DNA from: Emydura subglobosa | Lineage: Eukaryota; Chordata; Testudines; Chelidae | Assembly: GCA_007922225.1 (NCBI GenBank) | Contig: ML679962.1 | Span: 36,409,863-36,473,862, forward strand | Direction: 5' to 3' | DNA: 64,000 bases | Shown here: positions 1 to 11,098 of the stretch, in pieces | Numbering within the stretch: position 1 is the stretch's first letter | Layout of the letters: every line of letters starts with the position of its first letter | Made by a program: the position numbers and the translations under genes | The notes under the pieces: generated by a model | The model's database searches: none | What the model saw: the letters and a program-made list of their open reading frames with translations, nothing else | Told to the model about the DNA's origin: nothing

Positions 1-1636
1 GTTCAAGTGGCCAGTTGGCAATCGGACCTCAGTGGAAAAGCGCAGTTGAGTAGTGAGACTTGTGCCAGGAATACAGCGTCTGTTGCTCTTCTGGGGCAGA
101 TGTAATCTTTGACTCTCTGTTCCTCCTAGCAAGGGGAAGAGGTTTCAGACTGTCCTGAAACTGTACGGGCACTGTGAAGGTTGGGGTTTGTTACGTGATC
201 CACTTAACGTGTGAACGCCACAAAGCTGCCTTAGATTGGGTTGCCAAAAAGAAATATTTCCTGTTTTGTGTAGTTGCAGAGCAACAGCTGCAACGTTCTC
301 TTCCCCCTCCCAAAGGGAAAATTAGGCTTTTCATTCGGGAAGTGTGAAATGACACACGTTTGGGAGGGCGGCCGCGGAAGAGATGAGGAGACTCTTTATC
401 TTAAACAGATACCGTACAGCTGTTCATATGTGGGCCAAGAGATGTTTGCGGTAATCACCCGGCGCACATTGAATGGTAACAGATCAGCAAGCGTGTGCAT
501 GCCCACCGAGCTGCCCTGCTGCAATCTTTCACAGAGCAGATCTGCTTTTAATATTTTATGTTTATGTACCAAGGAGCTGAGGCATGGCTGGGGAAAAGGC
601 CACCTCGTCCTCTGTACCTCCAGCAGATGCAGTTGGGCTGATTTTCAGTGTTCTCCTCCTCCCACCTGTCCCCATATGCCTGATCTATGCTTTTTGTTTG
701 GCCTGTCAGGGGCATCCCCAAGCCAGGTGAGTGGGATGACGCAAAATGGATGTCCGTTCTGGTTCTGCAGCGCGCCAGTGCTTACCAGCTTGGGGGTGAC
801 TCTTAAACCTTAGACTCTCACTCCTACACCCTCTTCCCACTCTGCGGGGCTGCTCAGGTTTCGGGTATGTGAAGGGGAGGCCTAACGACATGCAGCTGAA
901 TTGCTTTACTCGTGGACTGCAGTGTCTGCCCTTGGGAAAACTTTTTTCTAACCAATTTTGGGGCGGGGAGGTGCCTTTTTAATTGTTCTGAAGACGTTGA
1001 GATTTCTCTCTGCCACAAGTTGTGTGCTAGTGTGACCAGGAATATTCATGGAGCGTTCTACTACAGCCAGGTGTGGCAGAAGGGAGCAAGAAAGAGTGCA
1101 GTGGAATGGCTAATGGAGCTGCTGAGCAGAGGGCAGAGATTGCTGATGCAGAAGAAAGGTTAATTTCGCAACTTCTTCGTCTATTTTCTTTCTCTTCCCT
1201 AATTGAGATTAAACAACACCACCTTATGTTTGACTAGAAATACTGTGATCCTTTTAGATTAGGACTAGGGAATATTACAAGTCTGTCCCAAAGGAAGGTT
1301 GGTTTTTCTGACATAGGTTACATTATGCTGGGAAGTACAATAACTGACTTGTGTAAAGGTTGGATGCTTATATAACTGATGCCTTAGGCAGTTAGAGAAG
1401 CAGTGCCTGGTGGGAGTAACTGGCAGGAATTTCAGCACATTTCCCAGGTAAAAAACTTCAACCGTAGCTGAACTTGTAATTACCAGGCTATTATTTAAGG
1501 GGAAAAGGCCTTAAGAGAACATTGTAGTTTCCTTAGAAACAAAAAAGCATAACAACGCACAGATATTCCCTTTCCCCAAAAAGGCTGTTGAGACTTCGCT
1601 ATGGTGCGGTTGGTGTGCTAGTGTACGGAGTTGGTG

Positions 1637-1936
1637 AGGCCTGGTCTACGCTTACCATGAAATTCGGCGGCAGTCGACGGGAGAGATACGCAAGCTCTGT
1701 TGAGTAGCTTGTGTATCTTTCATCGACTTTCTAAATACTCATTAGCGCAGCGTCCCCACTGTGCTGTGCTGACGGGAAATGCCCTCCCGTCGGTGCAACG
1801 TTCTTTTTTTTCCGAGCGGGTGGATTTATTAAATCGACTTCTGGATCGATTGAGCGGGTCTCCACTTCCGCTCAATCGATCCCAAAGAATCGATCTGACA
1901 GCGGCGAATTTGCTGCCGTCAGTGAAGACATGCCCT
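1637..1936. mobile_element. MITE with internal perfect hairpin (family A, copy 1)
   Basis: Non-autonomous DNA transposon related to the copy at 22715-22951. Both begin with a GG(C/T)CTACRCTTA-like end followed by GCAGTCGACGGGAG, and both carry an inverted repeat near the right end. Here ggatcgattgagcgg (1843-1857) pairs perfectly with ccgctcaatcgatcc (1868-1882) around a 10-base loop. The outer ends (aggcctggtctac against the complement of the right end near 1936) are about 70% alike. No clear target-site duplication is visible. The class could be hAT or Harbinger. Confidence 0.65.
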
Positions 1937-2323
1937 GAGTGTGAACTGGAGTTGGGTGTGTCTCGCCTCGCATGGCTGAGGGGATGGAAAGACGGTGGCG
2001 GGCTGGAGTGCCTGATGCTATCCAGTGCCTTAATTCATTCCTTGCTAAATGAAGCTAAATCTGTGTAAGACAGGTTTAAATGGATGTAAGAGTGTCCACA
2101 CAGGGGTTTTCCCTCCTTTGATTCAATTGGCTTTCTAAATGATTTTAAGCGGTGCAACTCTGTGTAGACAAAGCTGGAATGCTTCACATTGATGTTTACA
2201 TCCCCGAATTTAAGGGTAGGCCTTTGTCTGTGGGTGTGTGTATCTCACGTTTGTGTGTATGTGTGGACCGTGATCCTGGTGGGAGAATGTAGGGGGAGAC
2301 TCTGCCGCCTTTGAGTCTAGATT

Positions 2324-2365
2324 TTGTGGTGGGATGGACAGATCTTGTGGTGGGATGGACAGATC
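2324..2365 (+). repeat. Tandem duplication of a 21-bp unit
   Basis: The unit ttgtggtgggatggacagatc occurs twice head to tail with no mismatch (2324-2344, 2345-2365). Confidence 0.95.
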
Positions 2366-2734
2366 TGGGCTGCAGGGAAGTATGGCACTTACAACTAGCC
2401 CCGCTTTTCAGTCAGTTCTGAGCGCTGGCCTTGGCAAGGAAGTTATGCAGCAGGGGGTCACTGCAACAGATTCTAAGAGTCCAAGTGTGGTCCTGGACGC
2501 GAAATGCCCTTTAAAAAAAAACTGTGAGGACCCCGGAGGCCATTGGAGCAAGCGCTAACAGCAAGAAAAAGACGACACAAACCAGTTTGTGGAGACATCT
2601 GCTGTCTGGTTCCACGCTGGACGCTTGGTAAGGGGCCAGTTGGCTGAGCTGTGCGGTGTAACCCTCAAAAGGACAAGGTGAAGGCTGCCTCCAGACCTGC
2701 TTGGTTAATTTGTTGCCAGCCAGAACTTAAAGAC

Positions 2735-2754
2735 TTTTTTTTTTTTTTTTTTTT
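2735..2754 (+). repeat. Poly-T run (20 T)
   Basis: Uninterrupted T tract. It could be the antisense tail of a degraded retroposon, but no body is recognisable beside it. Confidence 0.9.
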
Positions 2755-2954
2755 AAAGGAAAAGAGAGGAGAATAAAGACGACAGTGTTCCTTTGGACTC
2801 CTCAGACTCCTGCCTTTCATCTTGCCCTGTGCATCTTGACATGGCAGAATACAGGATGCTGAAATGGCTCTTAATGCGTGAGGCTGACCCGGGATATAGT
2901 AGATATAGTCACATCCTTAGAATCACGCACATGTTTTTAAGTGCTTTGTTGGAA

Positions 2955-3140
2955 CAGGACCTTAATATCTCTGTGTCTTGGGTCCTCATCTGTACAACGG
3001 GAAGATTCTTCCTTTATCCTGTCTGTCAAGATTGTCAGGGCAGGGACTGTATCTTGCGTTGTGTTTGTCCCATGAATAGCACCGCGAAGCCAGGACTTCA
3101 GCTGGAGTCTCTATGCATAGTTGCTATACTAATAACTAAT
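2955..3140 (+). mobile_element. MIR/L2-type SINE-LINE tail
   Basis: Contains CTCTGTGTCTTGGGTCCTCA and tctgtaca, resembling the MIR core, followed by caagattgtcagggcaggga and ctgtatctt...tagcacc, the conserved L2 3'-tail theme. The same L2 tail occurs in antisense at 39140-39240. Strongly decayed. Confidence 0.55.
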
Positions 3141-4897
3141 TCTTATAAGAGATGCTCATTGCAGGTCTACTCTATAAAGTACTAAACTGCCCGTACGAAT
3201 CAAACTGCAGTTTGTGATGCCTTCTCAACGCTGCTTGGATGGTTGTTCCCTTACTCAGTAACATGCAAAACTCAGTAGTGTGCAAGGGGTCTCACAGGTA
3301 CTAGTGTGAATGAAGAAGTTGTACTGTGGGTCGTTATTCTGGCTGGGCAGAATTTTGTTTGTTGCAAGGATGAAGCTGGCAATTATCTTTCCTCTCTTAG
3401 TTATGTGTAATGACCCAATCTCAGGCTAGCACTTCAAAGGTCCTGGGAATATAGCTGCTTCATTTTTGGTCCCCTTCTTCTCATATCTCTTATTCCACTG
3501 CTTATTTGCCTTTCCCTGTCTGAAATTTCAAGTTCAGACATGCGCCTTCTCAAAGGTTTGTCATATTTACACTAACAGTTCTCAGAAAGTTCAGCTTAAA
3601 AGAACACTTTTTCTCCAGAAAAATTAGTAACCATTAACCTACAAGCTTTGTGTATAAAGTTGCCTTTCTTTATTTATAAACAGTGGCTTTGGGGGCAAAT
3701 TTATGATGACCCTGCGTAGATTTAAATCTTATGCATTTCAACATTTTTGGTGCTGATATTCCCAAAAGGAAAACCATTCCCCCCCCCCAACTGTCGTGCA
3801 GTAATAATTCATATGAGGTCTTAGCTTTGAAATTGGAAAGCAATTTTAAATTATGGTGTTATGATTTGAAAAGCAGCATATGTGTTCCCTCAGAATATTA
3901 CAGAACACAAATGGCTTCTTAGCTTCCCCTATCCCATTTCTCCCCATGGTTGTGGCAAGCTGTGTTTGTAAAGGGACAGTGTCCTTGTGGTTCTGAGGTT
4001 AGACATCGAGGGAACTCGTATAAAGAATTCTGTTGGTGGTGTAGGTTGTTTTTCAGGAAAGCCAGGAACTCAGAAGGTCAGTTTGCTGATTTATTCCATC
4101 ATTTCTAAGATGGACAGGAAGAAAACTGCATATGATCTTCTGTTGCCTTCTAAAGTTATTAACAGTAAATGGAGACTTCTTAGCAGCTGGTCGTCTGTGT
4201 CACTGAATTACTTTGGTTTGTGGGTCCTCCCAACATAGCATCGCAGGTGTCTCTAACTTGGCTACTGGTGAGCGAAGAAGCCATATACTCTCTTGGACTA
4301 ATATCCTCCTCTTTCAAGTAGATTTGGACATTCTCTGTCGTGCTAGTCACTTCCCCCCATGTGAGGTTTGCCAACATTTTGGAGCAGACATTAGCGGCTT
4401 GACCTTTTGTAAGGTTGGGCCACAGGCTGCAAGCGACACTGCCCTGGGCCAGGGAGCTCTGACCACTGTGCCTTGCCCCACAGAGCCCACACGTTCTCCT
4501 GGGAGAATTCTGGACCCAGTGGCATCCTCTGTGGATGCAGAATGGCACAAAGTAATGCCTCAGGTTAATAAATCGGCCTCCCAGGTGGGCTCTGTGGAGA
4601 CTCCGGTTACTGCTAGTGGACTCCTATTTTAAACAAAAATAACAACTTGGGTCTGGTCCTGTAATCAGCCTGGAAAGCCTGTGATCACAGCATGGAAAAT
4701 CAAGCATGCCGCTAACGTGTGGCTTACTGACTTAGTGTGTGGATGAAGCAGCAAAGAACTTACGGATGTGAAAAGTCTCTTGGAAGGCAGTGGGGCACTC
4801 ATGCTTAAAGTTACTCCTGTGCCGAAAAGTTTTGCTGAATTGGGGCTCTGTGTGCTGAAGGGTATCAGACATCTATTGAAGAAGACCACAGAATACC

Positions 4898-5110
4898 CTC
4901 TAGAACAGTGGTTCTCAACCCGCGGGCTGTTTGCAGCCTAATTATCACACAGCTGTGGGCCATGTGACGTCCTCAGGGCCGTACAGGTAGTATATATATT
5001 GTGTGGAGATATATATATATATATATTGTGTGGATGCGGCCCACATAACGCATTGAGAACTGCGTATGCAGCCCACAATGGTAAAGAGGTTGAGAACCAC
5101 TGCTCTAGAA
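4898..5110. mobile_element. hAT-type MITE with perfect 8-bp target duplication
   Basis: Inverted termini cagtggttctcaacc (4906-4920) and ggttgagaaccactg (5088-5102) match perfectly over 15 bp. The element (4906-5102, 197 bp) is flanked by the identical octamer CTCTAGAA at 4898-4905 and 5103-5110. Inside is an AT microsatellite (5009-5026) between two copies of atatattgtgtgga. The perfect duplication suggests a comparatively recent insertion. Confidence 0.93.
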
Positions 5111-5201
5111 GGCCGGATGGTAGACCCTAAGAGTGCAAGAGTTGTAATTGTGTGCCTTTCTGGAGTAAATGCTAGTGAGACAATCATAGTCTCACCAGGA
5201 G

Positions 5202-5345
5202 AGGGACCTAGATTGAATTTTCAAAAGTGCCCAAGTCCCATTTTCAAAAGCAAATTAAGCCCTCTGGAGTCTCGTTGAAAGTAAAATGGGATTTAGGCTC
5301 CTGAATGGCTGAGACACTTTTGAAAATGGATTCCTAAGTCATTTG
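5202..5345. mobile_element. Small palindromic MITE (family B)
   Basis: Contains attttcaaaagtgcccaagt near the left end and cacttttgaaaat near the right end, in opposite orientation. Related sequences lie at 38546-38640 and 60280-60350 (gggattttcaaaagcacc). Confidence 0.5.
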
Positions 5346-7811
5346 TGGTAATCAGGCCTACAAATTTACTCTAATTGTGAGCTCAGTTGGAAAAAGCATA
5401 GGAAAGTTCAGAAGATGTCGCAGTAATCTGTAATAACAAATGTTGAGGGGGAAAGGTACAAAAAGGAGACAGACTGAATTAGTCTAACGAAGAGGCCTCT
5501 GGATAGAACTCAAAGACTGTGTTACGCTCATGGTTGGTCAATAAGAAAATGTGGGTCTGGAAATCAGTGAACCAAAATTGGTGTGTTGGAAACTAGGCCT
5601 AATTGATTTGTAAAATAATGAGAGCAAAGGCTATTCCACCCATCACTCCCTTCTTGGACCCTTAAAGAGAGAAACTTGGGGGACATGGGGGGCGAAATAT
5701 GGAAGGATAGACAAAGGCTAATGAAGCTAGCTTCACAATCATGGCTGTCCCCGGCACCACCCTCTCCTGCGATCTCGGACCCTGGGAGCTGTCTTGACCA
5801 AACGGGCCCAGAGAGCGGGACCCAGATGCCATCGCCAACGCTATTAGCTTCAGCTGATTTCCAAACACTGTGGGATCAGGCTTCAGCAACCTCGACCGCT
5901 CCAGCCCATTTCAACTGGCTTCTTCTCTTGAACCAAAAAGGAGAATTATTGCCGTCTTTGTTACGCTCTGAGAGACTGTCAAACTGGGTTTTTTCCTTCT
6001 AAAAACTCTCTCCAGCTAAGAAGGGATATATGGCGGAAATGAAATCCTCATTTCATGTGTTAATGCTTTAACTGTTTTTCCTTTTTTTCTTTATCTTTAG
6101 TAAGAGGTTAAAAGGATTAATAGTGTATTTACCATTTACTAAGCAGGCTGAGGTCTCTGTATACCAAACCCTAGGCCTTATCAAACGTTGGACAGTGACT
6201 GGGTGATGTTAACACCTTTGGCACATTTATTCTAAATTAATACCAATATTAACTAGGTGCTTTTGAAAACGTTACCCCTTGTCTGCAGCAGAAAACGTCA
6301 CATTCTTACCCTGACCACAGAGACTGAGTCTAAACTCAGGCCAAAAAGAGGGACTTGCTTCCTTTTGGGAGGACTTCTGCCAGTCTCAAGGTTGAAACGG
6401 TTCTTGTGTGGAGCTAAACTTAGCCTGGCATATTGGGGAAACAACTGGGGAGCTGCAGCTGTGGAGGCGACTCTGATCACTACCTTTTTCCCATTGATGT
6501 TTAAATTGTTTCTCTTGTTTCTACAAACGTGTCTTGTAGAAAGTTATCCACTTTCTTGTAATCAAACAAAACCTGTATCTGTTTCTTACCCGTCCCTGCT
6601 TTAGGATAGAACTCTTATTTTGACTGTCATTTGTTTTATAAGCAAACTAACAACTGCTCAGCGTACTTGTAGATTGTTAGCCCTCTCTTCTGGAGTTGGC
6701 TGTTTGGAGTCTTTGGGGATCACTACATTGCAGCGAGGCAACGTATGCAGGGCAAGATTTTTCAGTGGGAACTGTAGTGTGGTGAGCACTTTTGAAAATT
6801 AGGCCACTTTATATAGGTGTCTAATGGAAGCAGGCCATTTTGAAAATCTGTCCCTCCTTCCTTCCCCCCATTGTACATGCTGAACACTTCTGAAAATCTG
6901 GACTTTTGTGTGTATTTTTGCTGGTGTTTTTTGACTTGCTGTTCATACAAAAGCTTACATATGTAAGACCGCACCTATGAGTTTCTTCCTCCATCACAAG
7001 CTGTGAAGGCAGCTCATGGTTTAATTTTTTTCTCATAGACAAATATAGTAGAATTGGTGTATACTAACAGCATTATCTGGTAAAACTCAGAACAAGTGGT
7101 AACTGAACATAAGTTAAGTTTTCCCATGTTCTTATATAAAAGACAAAATGTTGAGGGGTTTTTGTGTAAATTTGTTGATACTTAATGTAATCTTCTATAC
7201 TAAAACCAAGTGGAATACAGTGCTTTGTGCAAAGGGGAAATATTTCTTTGGCTGGAAAAAAAAACAACCTTAGAAAAGGTTTTTTTGCACACAGGAAACA
7301 AAAGGATCAGCATGCATGTCATAGCTAATAAAGTTTGCTTGGATCTTAATTGTTCTGCTTCACTTCTCAAAGTAATTGAAACTTCCTTTTTGCTTCAAGC
7401 TTTTTTTTTTCCCCCCTCCCTCTTAAATGAACTACTCTTAAAAGAATATCTTTTGGTCAGTGAGTTTGTGGAACTTCGCTCAGAATGTGGAGAGAGTTCC
7501 AAAATGATTTTACCCAAGCAAGTGGTCAGTCAGAGCTTTACAGGGAAAATTACTTACATCTGCAAGTTGTTTCTCTAAGTTGAAAAACATTTAGATCAAA
7601 TAAACCCTGAAAGAGAGGTTTTATAGGGACTCTTGAGCATGTAAGTGAAGCTCTTGTAGTCATCACTGGGATCTGATAAACGTCTAAAAAAAAATAGGGT
7701 TCCTATAAAATAAATATAGTTCAAGTTGAGGTGATAAAACCACATCTGGTAAACTTTGCTTGCTACATCCTGATGTCCTGTGAAATGGGCAAATAATTCT
7801 ATTTCTGGGAA

Positions 7812-7905
7812 GCGACAGGGCCAGATTCTGAATTTACTTAAATCCAGTGCAACTCCATTGAGTTCAGTGGGATTAGCCGGTGCCGTGTTTGATCAGAAAT
7901 CAAGC
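7812..7905. mobile_element. Palindromic MITE remnant (CCAGATTCTGA type)
   Basis: ccagattctgaatttacttaa...aactccattgagttcagtggg resembles a widespread sauropsid palindromic element in which caatggagt and actccattg arms flank a central adjacent-repeat. Only the left half is clear. Confidence 0.45.
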
Positions 7906-10189
7906 ACTCCGCCCAGAAATTAGCATCTCCTGCAGATTTAAGACTCAGATGACTATTTCTAATGAGTGGACAGAACTGGCCATTGTCCCAATGGGACATA
8001 AATAAACAAGCCTACGTTAATATTTAAATGGCTGACCGCTCAGCAAAGCATTTGACTTGTGTTTGCCACAGGCAGTCTTTAGAATTTATTCTGCTCATAA
8101 TGTGAAACCCGTGTATCGTTAAATAATTTTCTTCCTATTAAATATGGCATCTTGGATTTAGCGGTTACGGGGTGAGGAGGGGCTAGGAAATTGAAAGCAA
8201 ACATAAAAGCAGCAGCAACAATAAATCCCCAAACATGAATCAGATTTTTCCAGATCGATCAGCTCAATTTTGATTATTTAGAATATATGAAAAGCGAACC
8301 TAACCATGGGGTTAGGTGTTTCCCCATTTTGGTAATATGCTAATCACTTGTGTTTTGAGACTCTTCTAGATAATCTGTAACCAAAAGAATTATTGTAAGA
8401 GTGTCTGGTTTCTGTTCCCTCACCCCATTCGAAAGAACATGGCAAACTGCAAGGACGGATTTACGTTCTCCAGTTGCATGTACCGTTCTCTGAAAGACTA
8501 TATGCTGAGTGATGCTGCTGCTTTTGCTGAATTTTAACGAGAATACCGCAAATCCAAGGGAGCCGCACTCAGCTTGGCCGCTGTTGAAATGTTTCTTCCA
8601 TGTCCTCTGTTGGAGACAGATTTGAAAGATGTCAGGATTTTTTGGAGCTCAGTTAAGTCCACCTGGAGATCTTAAGGGTGCTTGTGACAAAATCTTCTTT
8701 TCATACTGAGGTCTCGGAATGTCTTGAAGGTATTGCAAACTGACAGATGATCTCACATGGAATTTTCCACCTCCCCATAAAACATCAATAGTATTTCTAA
8801 TATTTTTCGCAAGATTGGGTGAGATACTGACCCGTTAGCATCAGTGGCAAAACCCGCATTGATTTTAATAGGGCCAAAGTTTCCCCCATGGTTATCTTCC
8901 TCTGGTTTATTTAGTCTTTAACATGGTGATTGTATTCTGGAATTTCTAATCCAAATATTTTGTGTAACATTCACGTGTTGCAATAACATCTCTTAATCTC
9001 AAGGTTTTCTCTCTCCCATTTTGGAATAAACAGCGCATACTGTGCATGTTGCTGATATTATCTAACAAGTTATTGACATCAAAGATCTGTGGGAGTTTCC
9101 TACTGCTCAAGCATCCTGGTTTGAATGTTCATAAACGGATTGCTTATTTCCAGCCAAAGGCTTGGGTAAACTTCCAAAATAAATGAATATAGCGGTTCAA
9201 GTCAGGTTATTTGTTTTTTTTAAAAAGATTTTCTGGAGTGGCTCAAATATTAGAAATATGTAGGTAGTTCAATTTCCAACATTCTGTGCTCTGGACAAAG
9301 TGTTCATAGATGTCTCCTAAAGCAGTAGAAGATAATATTCGACTGGTGATATTTGATTTTCCCCTTAATTTTCCCCCTGTGAAGGGACAAACTTTGAGTT
9401 CCCATCTGACTTTCGGATGCAGTAATAATCAGCTGAGATAGATTAGTTTGTGAGAGTTGTAACTGCAGAGTGGGACAGCACAAACAGGAACTGGAGGTCA
9501 GGCGCCTGGGGGCAAAAGGAGGTTGTGACCTTTCTTGGAGGAGGCAGACTTAACCGATACTGGTTTTTAAAAGGCAGTTGATTGCATGAAGGAATGTGGA
9601 AACAGGATTTAAAGGAAACATACAGAACTAACAAGGATTAAGGCTAATTGTTTGCCCTGTTTCTAGGAGAAATGTCAGGATGTGGATATGTATGAAATTA
9701 TTCCACATTGTGGAAGGGCTAATACAGTGTTTAAGTCTTTTCACATTGGATAATATAGTTTGCAACGGATTTGTGTTGTGTGGAGGGGTAGCATTTAAGA
9801 GCCAAATAACCATACTTTAAAAATTCTCATTTTATGCACAAACTTGGCACTTAATCAAAATCTCCGTTTGGCAGCAAGTTTTATTTAAACGCTGAAGATT
9901 CTTTATCAAATCATGAATGCGCACTGCAGGTGAGGTTCTTTTTTTAAAAATCCAATATTTTATTTTCCCTTTAAAAATGTAACTAGAAATCGGTTTAGGA
10001 ATGTGTTAGACTAATCCAGCTAAGGCCTACTTCCCAGATCAGGATGGGAAAACAAAGCTTTCTCTAAGTCAGCATCTTTAAGAAAGGAGGAGAATTACAA
10101 AGACAAGTTAGGTGGCTAACTGCCCTTTGTGCCTTTTGGATATCTTGGCCTTGCTGTTTAAAGTGACTTCTGTAGATTTGCAACACTTA

Positions 10190-10290
10190 TGCAACAAAAA
10201 CAATGAGAATCCTGTAGCGCTTTAAAGACTAATGAATTTCTGCAGGCATAAGCTTTCGTGGGCTGCAACCCACTTTGTCAGATGTATACA
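10190..10290 (-). mobile_element. Penelope-like element 3' tail
   Basis: The minus strand reads catctgacaaagtgggttgc, agcccacgaaagcttatgc, then tagtctttaaagcgctacag. This is the familiar vertebrate Penelope tail (atctgacgaagtggg, cccacgaaagct, ttagtctttaaggtgccac), from memory. No reverse transcriptase frame is nearby, so it is a 5'-truncated fragment. Confidence 0.65.
10252..10281 (-). other. Hammerhead-like ribozyme core (degenerate)
   Basis: On the minus strand CTGACAA precedes a hairpin GTGGGT-TGCA-GCCCAC (six pairs, one G-T wobble) and GAAAGC. The hammerhead layout is CUGANGA, stem II, GAAA. Here the invariant G8 is A, and an extra A separates the box from stem II, so it is probably inactive. 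Penelope-like elements are known to carry hammerhead motifs. Confidence 0.4.
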
Positions 10291-10788
10291 GCAAGTTTTG
10301 CTAATGCGACAGATCTGATCAACTGCACAGAAATCAGTGAACTATCTTGTTTTCTGTTGCCCCAAAGACAACAAGATTTGAGCTATGACATCCTTCAAAG
10401 TGCTTCTGGAAAACGTTGAGCAGCCGCCTGCTGAAAATGGGGTCCCTTTTTAAAATGCCTCAAATTGGGCAAAAGTGAGGCTCCTAGAATTGCAAGTGTC
10501 TTTTGAGCATTTAGCCTTTATTGCACAGAGCTTGTTATAGACGAGTCTGCAGGATGCATGCAGAAAATGATGCAGATGGAGAAGGATGAATGGCTCCATA
10601 ACTATGAAATGAGTGTACAAGAAGCTGTTGAAGGCAACGATGTATTACATACATTAACAAAATAAGATTCTGGGAATGGTAGTAAAACGAAATTTTAAAA
10701 TAAATGGAATTCTTCTTTAAGTCACTTTGCGTGAAACATCAAGACTGGAAGTTCTCGTTATACGATTAGTCAAAATGGAGTAAGACAT

Positions 10789-10976
10789 TAGAGAGACAAG
10801 GTGGATGTGGTAATATCTTCTGTTGGACCAACTTCTGTTGGTGAGAGAGACAAGCTTTTGAGCTTACACAGAAGTCTCCTTTCCCTGAGCTGAAGAAGAG
10901 TTCTGTGTAAACTCGAAAGCGCTTTCGCCAACAGAAGTTGGTCCAATAGAAGGTATTAGCTCACTCATCTTGTCTT
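10789..10976. mobile_element. Inverted pair of Penelope-like tails
   Basis: Left arm 10789-10872 is on the minus strand, right arm 10901-10976 on the plus strand. Both contain ttctgtgtaa, an ag/aaag-box, ccaacagaagttggtcca and gatatta/ggtatta...ttgtc. The right arm lacks a tctctca segment. The 28-bp spacer between the arms contains ccctgagctgaagaag. The arms form an imperfect palindrome of roughly 80 bp each. Confidence 0.75.
10890..10918 (+). other. Hammerhead-like ribozyme core
   Basis: CTGAAGA (10890-10896) fits the hammerhead CUGANGA box. One extra A follows, then GAGTT (10898-10902), loop CTGTGTA, AACTC (10910-10914) and GAAA (10915-10918). The stem is five perfect pairs. The extra A before stem II is shared with the motif at 10252-10281. 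Activity is uncertain. Confidence 0.4.
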
Positions 10977-11037
10977 TCAAGATTTGTCCCCTATGGAAAT
11001 GCGGGACAATAAGTATGATCTGAACCGAAGGAATGTG

Positions 11038-11098
11038 GATCTTCATTGCACTTCCTTCATTGCTCTTCAGTGAATGAGGAGGAAATGCAATGAAGATC
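11038..11098. repeat. Imperfect palindrome with 13-bp perfect arms
   Basis: gatcttcattgca (11038-11050) and tgcaatgaagatc (11086-11098) are exact inverted repeats. Pairing continues weakly inward (cttcc against ggaaa, cattg against cagtgaatg). It lies close to the Penelope-like pair and may belong to the same insertion. Confidence 0.7.

Noticed and set aside
274..813. Longest open frame of intron 1 (179 codons, plus strand)
   Set aside because: No recognisable domain, ordinary intronic composition, no promoter or splice context, and one of very many chance frames in 64 kb.
1..1000. GPC4 promoter or exon 1 at the window start
   Set aside because: No CpG-rich segment, no signal-peptide frame and no donor in the required phase.
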